Part shown: positions 1-7,932 of the stretch, in pieces | Layout: each line of letters starts with the position of its first letter | How positions within the stretch are numbered: position 1 is the first letter of the stretch | Assembly: GCA_016781525.1 (NCBI GenBank) | Contig: JADDQE010000146.1 | Span: 1 to 41,898, forward strand | DNA from: a bacterium | Lineage (GTDB): Bacteria; Chloroflexota; Chloroflexia; Chloroflexales; Kallotenuaceae | DNA length: 41,898 bases | Direction of reading: 5' to 3' | Translations under genes and position numbers: made by a program | Notes under the pieces: model-generated | Told to the model about the DNA's origin: nothing | Seen by the model: the letters and a program-made list of their open reading frames with translations, nothing else | Databases searched by the model: none

Positions 1-64
1 TCATTATTCCCGGACGGATTCACGGCACGCCTGCAGAATCTGCCCTCGGTGGTGCTCTGTGGCG

Positions 65-70
65 TACAAT
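65..70 (+). promoter_or_regulatory. Possible -10 element for a leaderless pabB-pabC transcript
   Basis: TACAAT ends 8 nt before the ATG at 79, and no ribosome binding site lies between. That geometry is what a leaderless mRNA would need. There is no recognisable -35 hexamer, and the window edge limits what can be seen upstream. Weak call. Confidence 0.3.
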
Positions 71-78
71 ATCCGGTT

Positions 79-1851
79 ATGGAACACGCTGAAGCTTTGC
101 CGTGGCTAATGTTTGCTTTTGCTGATGAAAGTGGACGCTGCAGTCCCCAGGTCTTCACACGGCCTGTCGATATCATAACGGCCTACGACTTGTCTGAAGT
201 GCGCGCTAGCCTGCGTAAGGTCCAGCAGGGGGTTCAGAATGGCCTGTATGCTGCTGGATTTGTATCTTACGAGGCCGCGCCGGCCTTCGATTCAGCACTC
301 CGTGTCGTCCGCCCAGGTGCGCTCCCGCTACTGTGGTTTGGGTTATTTCGTTCGCCCTCACCAGAGGTGCAACGCGAAGTCGCCTCCTTCAATGTCGGTG
401 ACTGGCAACCGACGGTCGACGAGCCTACCTATGCCAAGCATGTTGCCGACATACGGGCTGCGATCGCCGCGGGCACGACCTACCAGACCAACTACACCCT
501 GCGACTGCAAGCGCCCTTTACGGGCGATAGCTGGGGCTACTTCCAAAAGCTGCAGCGTGCTCAGCCCGCGAACTACTGTGCTTATCTCGATCTCGGTCGC
601 CATCAAATTCTGTCGGTCTCGCCTGAGCTCTTCTTTGATTGGCGGGAAGGACGGATCACGACCAAGCCCATGAAGGGAACTGCCCGACGTGGCCGGTTTT
701 TGGAGGAAGACCAAGCGCGCGCGGCTTGGCTACACGTTTCACCGAAGAACCGCGCCGAGAATTTAATGATTGTCGACCTGCTACGTAACGATCTCGGGCG
801 TATCGCAACCATCGGCACGGTAAAGGTGCCGGCGCTCTTTGAGATTGAGCGGTACCCAACCGTGCTGCAAATGACCTCCACGGTTACAGCCGAGACGCGC
901 GCGGCAACAACGCTAGAGGAAGTATTTGCCGCGCTATTTCCGTGTGGATCGGTAACCGGCGCGCCTAAAGCAAGTACGATGCAGCTGATCGCCGAGCTAG
1001 AAAATCGGCCTCGCGGGGTGTACTGTGGTGCGATTGGGCTGATTCGTCCGAGCGGCGAAGCGACCTTCAACGTTGCCATTCGCACCGTGGTGATCGACAT
1101 TGACCAGGGACTGGCTGAGTACGGCGTGGGCGGTGGCATCACCTGGGACTCTGCGGCGGGAGACGAATATCAGGAGGCGCTGACCAAAGCAGCCCTGCTT
1201 GGACTGGAGCGCCCACCGTTTGAGCTGCTTGAAACGCTCCGCCTTGAGCAGGGCTCGTACACGCTGCTAGAAGAGCACCTCCAGCGCCTCAGCAGCAGCG
1301 CGGCATATTTCGACATTCCTTGTTCCTTGAACCGGATCCGTAGAGCGCTGGAGGAGCATGCAGCCGAGCACCGCTCCTCTACGCGCCGGGTGCGACTACT
1401 GGTAGCCGAGAATGGCACCGTACGGATCGAAAGCCAACCAATCATCGATACATCCAAGCCCACGTTGCGAGCCGCCCTGGCGCACCAGCCGGTACAACGG
1501 GACAATATTTGGCTGACCCACAAAACAACCAATCGGCGGGTCTATGAAGACCTGCGCGCGACGCAGCCGGATTGGGACGAGATCTTGCTGTGGAATGAAG
1601 CCGGCGAGCTCACAGAGTTTACGACCGGCAATCTTGTCGTCGAGATCGAGGGGCAGCGCTGGACGCCGCCGCACGCTTGTGGTCTGCTGCCTGGAACACT
1701 CCGAGCCGCGCTACTCAAGGATGGGCTTATCCGCGAACGGACACTGCGGATGAGGGATCTCAAGCACGCGACCAAGCTCTGGCTGATTAACAGCGTCCGC
1801 GGCTGGGTTCCTATCGAGCTGATGCCGGCGCTGGCCGTTTTCAAGAATTGA
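79..1851 (+). CDS. pabB-pabC: Aminodeoxychorismate synthase component I / 4-amino-4-deoxychorismate lyase fusion (PabB-PabC)
   Basis: Makes p-aminobenzoate for folate: the N-terminal part aminates chorismate and the C-terminal part releases pyruvate from aminodeoxychorismate. Residues about 110-375 are the chorismate-binding domain, with TTKPMKGTARRG, KNRAENLMIVDLLRND and CGSVTGAPK. The Lys in PMKGT (residue 199) is the residue that marks PabB, where TrpE has Ala. Residues about 380-590 are a fold-type IV PLP lyase with HKTTNR (Lys482) and ELTEFTTGNLV. The ATG at 79 is preferred over the GTG at 49 because the conserved PabB N-terminus begins there. No Shine-Dalgarno sequence is visible. A PabA glutaminase partner is not in the window. 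The stop codon is followed directly by nnr. Both domains look complete. Confidence 0.93.
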   Translation: MEHAEALPWLMFAFADESGRCSPQVFTRPVDIITAYDLSEVRASLRKVQQGVQNGLYAAGFVSYEAAPAFDSALRVVRPGALPLLWFGLFRSPSPEVQREVASFNVGDWQPTVDEPTYAKHVADIRAAIAAGTTYQTNYTLRLQAPFTGDSWGYFQKLQRAQPANYCAYLDLGRHQILSVSPELFFDWREGRITTKPMKGTARRGRFLEEDQARAAWLHVSPKNRAENLMIVDLLRNDLGRIATIGTVKVPALFEIERYPTVLQMTSTVTAETRAATTLEEVFAALFPCGSVTGAPKASTMQLIAELENRPRGVYCGAIGLIRPSGEATFNVAIRTVVIDIDQGLAEYGVGGGITWDSAAGDEYQEALTKAALLGLERPPFELLETLRLEQGSYTLLEEHLQRLSSSAAYFDIPCSLNRIRRALEEHAAEHRSSTRRVRLLVAENGTVRIESQPIIDTSKPTLRAALAHQPVQRDNIWLTHKTTNRRVYEDLRATQPDWDEILLWNEAGELTEFTTGNLVVEIEGQRWTPPHACGLLPGTLRAALLKDGLIRERTLRMRDLKHATKLWLINSVRGWVPIELMPALAVFKN

Positions 1852-1873
1852 TGGGCGTATTCGCGCTTAGGCC

Positions 1874-1884
1874 TATGGTAGAAT
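1874..1884 (+). promoter_or_regulatory. Extended -10 promoter candidate for nnr
   Basis: TATGGTAGAAT is an extended -10 (TATG-N-TAGAAT) just after the pabB-pabC stop. It would start transcription near 1891, upstream of the ATG at 1917. It supports 1917 over the earlier TTG/ATG at 1848/1851. The same TAYGGTANNAT pattern recurs before other genes in this window. Confidence 0.45.
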
Positions 1885-1916
1885 GGCGGCAAGGAAGCAT
1901 TACGTTGCGTGGATCT

Positions 1917-3659
1917 ATGCCGACACCGATTACCTATGTTGCCACGGCGGAGGAAACGCGGCAATTCGAAGCAGCTGCGGTCGAACAGGGCGCGACCTGG
2001 TCTGAGTTGATGGAGCGAGCAGGGCAAGGCATTGCCGACATTTTGCTCCAACGGCTTGGAGCGGCGCGGGACAAGCGTGTACTCGTTCTCGTGGGGCCCG
2101 GCAACAACGGAGGTGATGGGCTGGTTGTAGCCCGGCACCTCCACGATGCCGGGGCGAAGGTTGCGCTGTACATTTGGAAGCGACGGGAACGAACCGAGGA
2201 CGAACCGTGGCGTTTGTGCCGGACACGCCGTATTCCCGAGCTGCGATCCGAAGCCGATGCGCTCCAAGTCGGCCTACGGCAAGCATCCCTCCGTGCCGAC
2301 GTAGTTGTCGACGCATTGCTCGGCATCGGCGTGACTCGTCCGCTCGAAGCCGAGCTTGCAGTCATCGTGGACGCAGTGAACAGCATTCGAACAGGTCGCC
2401 CAGCGGCAGCACCGCTCATCGTCGCCGTTGACATACCCACCGGCGTGGATGCCGACAGCGGCGCGATTATGGGTGGAGCAGTAGCCGCAGACCTGACGGT
2501 CGCTACCGGTATTTTCAAGCGCGGCCACGTGTTATCACCTGGACGACAGCTGACCGGCGACGTACTATGTGTGCCAATTGGCTTACCAGACTTAATCGAG
2601 GAGAGCGCTATGGCTGAGTCGTTATCCGCCCAGACACTGCGCGCGCTGCTACCGGCGCGTGCTGCGGACGCCCATAAAGGAACTTTTGGCAAACTGATGG
2701 TCGTAGCCGGTGCCGGGCGCTATCCGGGGGCCGCCTTCCTTAGTGCGAGCGGCGCGCTGCGTACAGGCGCAGGGCTGGTGACTCTTGCCTGCGGCCGCTC
2801 GATTTTCGGAGCGCTGGCGGCCGCCTTGCACGAGACGACTTTCCTTCCGCTACCCGAGCAGGACTGGGGCGTGCTGGGAACAGATGCAGCACGTGAGGTG
2901 CTTCAACAGCTTGCAGGGTACACAGCACTCGTCGTGGGCCCTGGGCTCGGCAGCGAGGACGAGACAAAAACATTTATGGAACGGCTGCTTAAGCTTGATT
3001 CAGCGAAGACAGCCAGTGGCGTCGGCTTCCTGCATGTCTCGCCCGTCCAAGCCGCTGAGCGAGTGCGCAAGCTAGGGAGCAGCGTTGGATTTAGACGTGG
3101 CGCCGGGGCACCTCCTGCCGAGCGAGATGAGGCTCAGGCGAAGGAGCCCTCGGAGGCAGAGCTTCCCCCGACGGTGATTGATGCGGACGGCCTCAACTTG
3201 CTGGCGCAGATCGAGGACTGGTGGACCCGTGTTCCAGCAAACCGGTTTGTGCTCACCCCGCATCCGGGCGAGATGGCACGACTGCTCAAACTGAATGATG
3301 CCGCCGAGGTCAATTCCGATCGCCTAGGAGCGGCGCAACAGGCAGCGCGCGAGTGGCAGCAAATCGTCGTCCTCAAGGGAGCCGAGACGGTGATCGCTGC
3401 GCCCGACGGCAAGGCTAGCATTGGGCCGGTGGGCAATCCCGCTCTTGCGACTGCCGGTACAGGGGATGTTTTAGCCGGCATCATCGGCAGCTTGATAGCA
3501 CAGGGGCTCGAGCCTTTCGACGCCGCTCGACTCGGGGTCTTCCTCCATGCGCAGGCCGGACAGATCGTTCGGCGGGAGATCGGTGAGGCAGGCGTCGTCG
3601 CCGGAGATTTGCTGGCTCGCCTTCCGCGGACGATTACAGAGTTACGAAATGCATCATAG
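1917..3659 (+). CDS. nnr: Bifunctional NAD(P)HX epimerase / ADP-dependent NAD(P)HX dehydratase
   Basis: Repairs hydrated NADH and NADPH. The N-terminal half (about 1-230) is the YjeF_N epimerase domain with GPGNNGGDGLVVARHL and VDIPTGVDADSG. The C-terminal half (about 245-578) is the ribokinase-like dehydratase with HKGTFGKLMVVAG, LTPHPGEMARLL and ATAGTGDVLAGIIGS. I chose the ATG at 1917 because the family N-terminus starts there and a promoter-like element lies in the preceding 40 nt. Residues about 361-416 form an Ala/Glu/Arg-rich insertion between the GPGLG loop and VIDADGLN, where most homologs have only a short connection. The protein is 580 aa, longer than the roughly 500 aa usual for this family. 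Other motifs are intact, so activity is expected. Confidence 0.92.
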   Translation: MPTPITYVATAEETRQFEAAAVEQGATWSELMERAGQGIADILLQRLGAARDKRVLVLVGPGNNGGDGLVVARHLHDAGAKVALYIWKRRERTEDEPWRLCRTRRIPELRSEADALQVGLRQASLRADVVVDALLGIGVTRPLEAELAVIVDAVNSIRTGRPAAAPLIVAVDIPTGVDADSGAIMGGAVAADLTVATGIFKRGHVLSPGRQLTGDVLCVPIGLPDLIEESAMAESLSAQTLRALLPARAADAHKGTFGKLMVVAGAGRYPGAAFLSASGALRTGAGLVTLACGRSIFGALAAALHETTFLPLPEQDWGVLGTDAAREVLQQLAGYTALVVGPGLGSEDETKTFMERLLKLDSAKTASGVGFLHVSPVQAAERVRKLGSSVGFRRGAGAPPAERDEAQAKEPSEAELPPTVIDADGLNLLAQIEDWWTRVPANRFVLTPHPGEMARLLKLNDAAEVNSDRLGAAQQAAREWQQIVVLKGAETVIAAPDGKASIGPVGNPALATAGTGDVLAGIIGSLIAQGLEPFDAARLGVFLHAQAGQIVRREIGEAGVVAGDLLARLPRTITELRNAS

Positions 3660-3728
3660 GGACAGCGGGCATCGGAGCGTCGGGATACGATGCGAGCCAG
3701 TGCCAGTTGTTCCATATGCGAGTGCAGT

Positions 3729-5033
3729 ATGCGTGCTACCGATCTGATCATCAAAAAGCGGGATGGTTTACAGTTGTCGGGCGACGAGATCACCTGGTTG
3801 ATTGAGCGGTACACCGCTGGAGACGTACCCGACTACCAGATGGCAGCGTGGGCGATGGCGGTGCTATTCCGCGGCATGGATGATCGTGAGACAACCGACC
3901 TCACACTTGCAATGGCCCGCTCAGGTGATGTGCTCGATCTCCACGATGTAGCGCCGATCACTGTCGACAAGCACTCCACGGGGGGCGTCGGCGACAAGAC
4001 CAGCCTCGTCCTTGGCCCGCTTGTTGCCGCCGTTGGGCTGACCGTCGCAAAAATGTCGGGACGAGGGCTTGGCTTTAGCGGTGGCACGCTGGATAAGCTC
4101 GAGTCGATCCCCGGCTTCCGTGTCGACCTGACCGCCGGCGAGTTTCGTGAGGCTGTACGCCAAATCGGTCTCGTGATTGCTGGACAGAGCGGTAACCTGG
4201 CGCCGGCGGACAAGCAGCTCTATGGCCTCCGCGATGTGACGGGCACTGTCGAGAGTATCCCGCTCATTGCGGCGAGTGTGATGTGTAAGAAGCTGGCATC
4301 CGGCGCGGATTGTATTGTGCTCGACGTCAAAGCTGGGCGCGGGGCTTTTATGAAGACGGTCGACGATGCGCGGGAGCTGGCGCAGCGGATGGTCGCGATC
4401 GGCCAGCGCTCTGGTCGGCGCGTGGCCGCATTGATTACGTCGATGGAACAGCCACTTGGGTATGCGATTGGCAACGCGCTTGAGGTTAAGGAGGCCATCG
4501 CAACACTGCAAGGGCGGGGGCCTCAGGACTTTGTTCAGCTCTGCCTTGCGCTTGGCACTCAGCTGGTCCTGTTGGCAGGCAAAGCTTCGGACGCAGCAGG
4601 CGCGGAGCGCCTCCTACGCGATGCACTCGAGAGCGGCGCGGCCTGGGAAAAGTTCCGTGCCTTGGTTGCCTACCAGGGAGGTGATCTTGCGATCATCGAC
4701 GACCCGCGGCTACTACCCGAGGCAACCACGGTCGAACCTGTTTTCGCACGTGATGAGGGCTATGTCGCGCGCATCGACGCGCTTGAGCTTGGTCTTGTAA
4801 CCAGCGATCTAGGCGGTGGCCGCCAGCGGAAGGGAGACCCGATCGATCCAAGCGTGGGCGTTGTGCTAGAGCGCAAGGTGGGTGACTGGGTTGCACAAGG
4901 AACACCGCTCGCGACTGTGCATGCGAGTCGGGCTACGGACATTGAGCGCATGCGTGCGCGAGTTGAAGGGGCGTTTGAGGTGAGCGATGCTCCACCCTCC
5001 GCTTCGCCGCTGGTCTACGAGACGGTACAATGA
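3729..5033 (+). CDS. pdp: Pyrimidine-nucleoside (thymidine) phosphorylase
   Basis: Phosphorolysis of thymidine, uridine or deoxyuridine to base plus (deoxy)ribose-1-phosphate, a cytosolic salvage step. It opens with MRATDLIIKKRDGLQLS. The phosphate-binding STGGVGDKTSLVLGP, the KMSGRGLGFSGGTLDKLES region and VMCKKLASGADCIVLDVK are present, and the C-terminal PYNP domain is complete. At 434 aa it has the normal family length. The ATG at 3729 is chosen because the preceding 13 in-frame residues are Cys/Ser-rich and not family-like. It lies 69 nt after nnr and may share its transcript. Whether it prefers thymidine (DeoA) or has broad specificity (Pdp) cannot be told here. Confidence 0.92.
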   Translation: MRATDLIIKKRDGLQLSGDEITWLIERYTAGDVPDYQMAAWAMAVLFRGMDDRETTDLTLAMARSGDVLDLHDVAPITVDKHSTGGVGDKTSLVLGPLVAAVGLTVAKMSGRGLGFSGGTLDKLESIPGFRVDLTAGEFREAVRQIGLVIAGQSGNLAPADKQLYGLRDVTGTVESIPLIAASVMCKKLASGADCIVLDVKAGRGAFMKTVDDARELAQRMVAIGQRSGRRVAALITSMEQPLGYAIGNALEVKEAIATLQGRGPQDFVQLCLALGTQLVLLAGKASDAAGAERLLRDALESGAAWEKFRALVAYQGGDLAIIDDPRLLPEATTVEPVFARDEGYVARIDALELGLVTSDLGGGRQRKGDPIDPSVGVVLERKVGDWVAQGTPLATVHASRATDIERMRARVEGAFEVSDAPPSASPLVYETVQ

Positions 5034-5133
5034 TCGGGGACTCCGACTGTTAGGAGGTCCGCTCGCACGAGGCCCGCGAGCCCTGAGCGACGGCACTCGA
5101 CACGTTATCCGAAACATTAAGCTGCGAAACGCC

Positions 5134-5502
5134 ATGCCAATATATGAATATGCTTGTGCGACATGTAAGGGTCGCTTTCAGAAGCTAACAACCGGCTTCA
5201 ACCCGCCCGCCGACCTGAAATGTCCGCGCTGCGGCAGCGTCGACGTACGTAAGGCGGTGTCGCGATTCGCCGTCATGCAGTCGGAGGAAGCACGCCTCGA
5301 GTCGCTTGCCGACCCTTCGACCTTTGGCGGGGTCGACGAGAACGATCCGGCATCAGTCGCGCGTTGGGCCAAGAAAATGGGCCAGGCGATGGGTGAAGAC
5401 ATCGGCGACGACTGGGATCAGGTCGTCGACGAGATGCTGGAGGAAGAAATGAATGGCGGGCAGGCCGAGCGGGATAAGAGCGACGATTTAGGTTGGGGCT
5501 AG
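5134..5502 (+). CDS. FmdB-family zinc-ribbon protein
   Basis: Small protein of 122 aa starting MPIYEYACATC, the standard opening of the FmdB/putative regulatory protein family. Two CxxC knuckles (Cys8/Cys11 and Cys30/Cys33) form a zinc ribbon. The rest (about 45-122) is acidic and probably helical, ending in Asp/Glu-rich residues. The family is widespread and poorly characterised; regulation of formamidase was the original proposal and should not be assumed here. An in-frame upstream extension back to 4987 is rejected because it overlaps the pdp 3' end and has shadow-like composition. The function is unknown beyond zinc binding. Confidence 0.85.
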   Translation: MPIYEYACATCKGRFQKLTTGFNPPADLKCPRCGSVDVRKAVSRFAVMQSEEARLESLADPSTFGGVDENDPASVARWAKKMGQAMGEDIGDDWDQVVDEMLEEEMNGGQAERDKSDDLGWG

Positions 5503-5590
5503 CAGCCGGCCCAACCCGAGCTTGCTCCTCCTGGGATTGCTCGCACAGGCTCATTGGATAAGAACGGGGCCGGGCGTAGTTCCAAGATTA

Positions 5591-5600
5591 TTGGTATGAT
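5591..5600 (+). promoter_or_regulatory. Extended -10 promoter candidate for ftsY
   Basis: TTGGTATGAT gives an extended -10 (TG-G-TATGAT). It would start transcription near 5607, leaving a leader of about 100 nt before ftsY. No good -35 hexamer is seen, as is common with extended -10 promoters. Confidence 0.45.
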
Positions 5601-5655
5601 TCCCCAATCTACACTAGCCTTATCAAGCTGTAGCCGCACAGAGCAGGATGGCTAG

Positions 5656-5687
5656 CAGCTACTAGCTGTCAGTGAGTGGCTGACAGC
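5656..5687 (+). promoter_or_regulatory. Overlapping alternative hairpins in the ftsY leader
   Basis: Two inverted repeats share bases. The first is CAGCT-act-AGCTG (5656-5668). The second is an 8-bp stem GCTGTCAG/CTGACAGC (5665-5672 with 5680-5687, 7-nt loop). Only one can form at a time. The second ends 17 nt before the ftsY ATG and leaves the GAGGAAGAG ribosome binding site free. A regulatory role is inferred only from the geometry. Confidence 0.4.
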
Positions 5688-5704
5688 GCAATTCGAGGAA
5701 GAGC

Positions 5705-6916
5705 ATGTTTCGACGACTATTCGGCGGCGATGACCGCAAGCAAGAGCAGCAGGCGGATCAGGCGCAGCTACAGGAGCAGGCAGCCCCACCCCAGGCCGCG
5801 CCGCCCGCACCCCAGGCCGCACCGCCCGCACCGGAGCCACCTACGCCGCAGCCCCAAACACGTCTGTTTGCCAGCGTCGACGCGCTCGACGTCGAGGCAC
5901 AGCGGATCGCGCAGGCAGAAGCCGAGGCGGAGCGCCGACGTGCGGGAGGGTTCCGCCGTTTCTTCGGAGGCCAAGAGCGCACCGAGCAGGAAATTCAGCG
6001 AGAGGTCGAGAAAACCACCGCAGCGGTTCAAAAGACCCGCTCGACAGGCATGTTCGGCCGCATCTCGGAGATGTTTAAGGTCGATCAGCTGATAACACCC
6101 GAGCTCTGGGAAGAGCTGGAGGAGCTGATGATCGCGGGTGACGTCGGCGTCGACACAACATTGAAGGTCATCGAGCGCGTTCAGACGCAAGTCGAGCGCA
6201 ACAACATTTACCGCGCCAGCGATGCACGATCTCTGTTGAAGCAGGAGTTGGTCAACCTGCTGCAGGTTGACCAGCCGCAGTACGCGGAGAGCACTACCAA
6301 GCCGTACATAATGCTGGTTATTGGGGTGAACGGCGCTGGAAAGACGACGCTGATTGCGAAGATTGCGAACCGATATAAACACGAGATGGGCAAGGAGGTC
6401 ATCCTTGGAGCCGCCGACACCTTCCGTGCTGCCGCGGTTGAGCAGCTGCAAACGTGGGCTGATCGCGTCGGGGTTCCTGTCATTGCGCAAGGACAGGGCG
6501 CGGATCCAGGTGCTGTCGCCTTCGACGCGATCCAAGCGACTTACACGCGCGACGGAGATGTGCTAATCATCGATACCGCGGGCCGGCTCCAAGCGAAATA
6601 TAACCTGATGAAGGAGCTGGAGAAAATCGTAAAGATCGTGCGTAAGCGAACGGACATAGCGCCACATGAAGTGCTGCTCGTGGTCGATGCAACCACGGGC
6701 CAGAACGGCATCTCACAGGCCAAGGCGTTTATGGAGGCAGCAGACGTCACGCACCTCGCACTGACAAAGCTCGACAGCAGCGCAAAGGGCGGTGTCGCCT
6801 TTGCAATGGTCCAAGAGATCAAGCGACCGATCAAGTATATCGGCACCGGCGAGAAGCTTGACGACGTTGCGATCTTCGATCCGCAAGCGTTCGTAGATGC
6901 TCTCTTCGAAGACTGA
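5705..6916 (+). CDS. ftsY: Signal recognition particle receptor FtsY
   Basis: SRP receptor GTPase that docks ribosome-SRP complexes at the membrane for co-translational insertion. Residues 1-115 form a variable Gln/Pro/Ala and charged A-domain-like region. The N domain is about 120-200, and the GTPase G domain follows with GVNGAGKTTLIAKIAN (P-loop, 207-215), AADTFRAAAVEQL, DTAGRLQ and TKLDSSAKGG. It ends with the conserved GTGEKLDDVAIFDPQ and ALFED. At 403 aa it has normal length. The start is supported by GAGGAAGAGC directly upstream. The N-terminal region repeats an FRR(L/F)FGG motif at residues 2-8 and 83-89, and contains a duplicated PQAAPPA heptapeptide from a 21-bp DNA repeat. It is probably monocistronic: a strong terminator follows. 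Confidence 0.96.
   Translation: MFRRLFGGDDRKQEQQADQAQLQEQAAPPQAAPPAPQAAPPAPEPPTPQPQTRLFASVDALDVEAQRIAQAEAEAERRRAGGFRRFFGGQERTEQEIQREVEKTTAAVQKTRSTGMFGRISEMFKVDQLITPELWEELEELMIAGDVGVDTTLKVIERVQTQVERNNIYRASDARSLLKQELVNLLQVDQPQYAESTTKPYIMLVIGVNGAGKTTLIAKIANRYKHEMGKEVILGAADTFRAAAVEQLQTWADRVGVPVIAQGQGADPGAVAFDAIQATYTRDGDVLIIDTAGRLQAKYNLMKELEKIVKIVRKRTDIAPHEVLLVVDATTGQNGISQAKAFMEAADVTHLALTKLDSSAKGGVAFAMVQEIKRPIKYIGTGEKLDDVAIFDPQAFVDALFED
5789..5830 (+). repeat. 21-bp tandem repeat inside ftsY
   Basis: Two copies, 5789-5809 and 5810-5830, differ at one base (G versus A). Each encodes PQAAPPA in the flexible N-terminal region. It was probably created by slippage and is in frame, so it changes linker length only. 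Confidence 0.85.
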
Positions 6917-6937
6917 TCACAGTGACCGGGCATTGGA

Positions 6938-6973
6938 ACGAGAGGAGCGTCGTAGGTACGGCGCTCCTCTCGT
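6938..6973 (+). terminator. Rho-independent terminator after ftsY
   Basis: A perfect 12-bp stem (ACGAGAGGAGCG with CGCTCCTCTCGT) is extended inward by a T-G wobble and CGTA/TACG pairs. It is followed by CGTTTCTTT. It starts 22 nt after the ftsY stop codon. Confidence 0.9.
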
Positions 6974-7310
6974 CGTTTCTTTACAGGGAGCGCGATCGCA
7001 GGGTGCTGTTGCGGCATCAGACAAGTGACGATGATGCCGCCCCTAGCCCGTCGCGGGCTACGGAGTACAGATACGGCGGGAGGTCGCTTCCCAGTATCAC
7101 CATGACATTTTGCCTCTGTTCATGCTTCGCGCCGCCGCGGACCGTCGTGCTGATAGGCGCCACTTCCCGCGGCCGGTGAATGTACAAGACGGCCTACACC
7201 ACCAAGGCCTGCGAACGCCCGCCGCAATGGCCTCAGCGTGCAGGAGGTCTCGGTCCATGCTACACTATACTCCTCGAAAACGTCGACTGATCCGAAACGA
7301 AGGAGCACCT
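6974..7310. other. Non-coding gap between ftsY and the zinc-ribbon gene
   Basis: No convincing gene on either strand. It contains a small 7-bp hairpin TAGCCCG-tcg-CGGGCTA (7044-7060). A weak -10-like TATACT (7266-7271) lies about 40 nt before the next ATG, without a clear -35. No RNA gene was recognised. Confidence 0.5.
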
Positions 7311-7496
7311 ATGGTTGCCTGTCCTGTTTGTCAGCAGAAGCTCCGCCTAAACTTTACCATGCTGGTGGGCTCGATTGTGGTCTGCCCTAAGTGTGGTACA
7401 GACTTACGAATCACAAGCCGTGATCCCGATCGGCTCGAGGCCGTTCCCGAGGAAGAGACCCTGAATGCTGAAGGCAAGCCCGAAAGTTATGCGTAA
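7311..7496 (+). CDS. LysW-like small zinc-ribbon protein
   Basis: A 61-aa protein with two CPxC knuckles (Cys4/Cys7 and Cys25/Cys28) separated by a short hydrophobic hairpin, followed by an acidic tail. This resembles LysW, the amino-group carrier protein of lysine/arginine biosynthesis. However, the C-terminal EDWGE-type motif that carries the substrate in LysW is missing (the tail ends GKPESYA), and no lysX/argX-type genes are near. Carrier function is therefore doubtful and a generic zinc-ribbon role is equally possible. The start is set by a clear AAGGAG 6 nt before the ATG at 7311. It overlaps the next gene by 8 nt, so the two are probably translationally coupled. Confidence 0.75.
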   Translation: MVACPVCQQKLRLNFTMLVGSIVVCPKCGTDLRITSRDPDRLEAVPEEETLNAEGKPESYA

Positions 7497-7932
7497 TCGG
7501 TGGCCCGGGGCACGGAGCACAAGCGGACGAGCGCTTGGCTCCGCACTGCTTTGTTCGCTTTTCGGGGTGCTGCTGACCGGCTGTTTTCTGATTTCCGGCC
7601 CAGTCGAGTCAACCGATAATACACCCGACGGCGGCAACGTTTACGTCGGCTTTGTCAGCGCCGACGGCGAGGAGATCCGAACGGTAACGACCAATTTTCC
7701 AAATCAGACGCTTGAAGTGACGGTTTTCGCCCAGAATCAACGTGGTCAGATGCGGCTGGAGATCATGGATGTGCAAAACAGCGTCTCGCTTAGCGTAGAA
7801 GGGCAGGCTGAGGAGCAGGCGCGCGTCGCTACTGTGCGGACGAACGCTGCGGGAGAGTTTCGCTATCGTGTGCGAGCGACGGGAGCCCAGCGAGGCTCTT
7901 TTCAGATTCTCTATCAACCTACCGACGGCTGA
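7489..7932 (+). CDS. Predicted lipoprotein of unknown function
   Basis: 147 aa. Basic N-terminus, hydrophobic segment and lipobox LLTGC put the acylated Cys at residue 32, so it should be anchored on the outer face of the cytoplasmic membrane. The mature part is rich in beta-strand-like stretches (for example QTLEVTVFAQNQRGQMRLEIMD) and may form an Ig-like or beta-sandwich domain. I do not recognise a family. The ATG at 7489 sits in the stop region of the previous gene (ATGCGTAA). An earlier in-frame start at 7465 would add 8 residues. The stop codon overlaps the next gene by 1 nt. Confidence 0.75.
   Translation: MRNRWPGARSTSGRALGSALLCSLFGVLLTGCFLISGPVESTDNTPDGGNVYVGFVSADGEEIRTVTTNFPNQTLEVTVFAQNQRGQMRLEIMDVQNSVSLSVEGQAEEQARVATVRTNAAGEFRYRVRATGAQRGSFQILYQPTDG

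Noticed and set aside
4987..5133. Upstream extension of the FmdB-like gene
   Set aside because: It would overlap the pdp 3' end, and its translation is unlike the family, which begins MPIYEY.
7110..7310. N-terminal extension of the LysW-like zinc ribbon
   Set aside because: The extension is Arg/His-rich, and a strong AAGGAG precedes the ATG at 7311.
7311..7496. Calling this gene lysW outright
   Set aside because: The C-terminal EDWGE-type carrier motif and neighbouring lys/arg genes are absent, so only LysW-like is justified.
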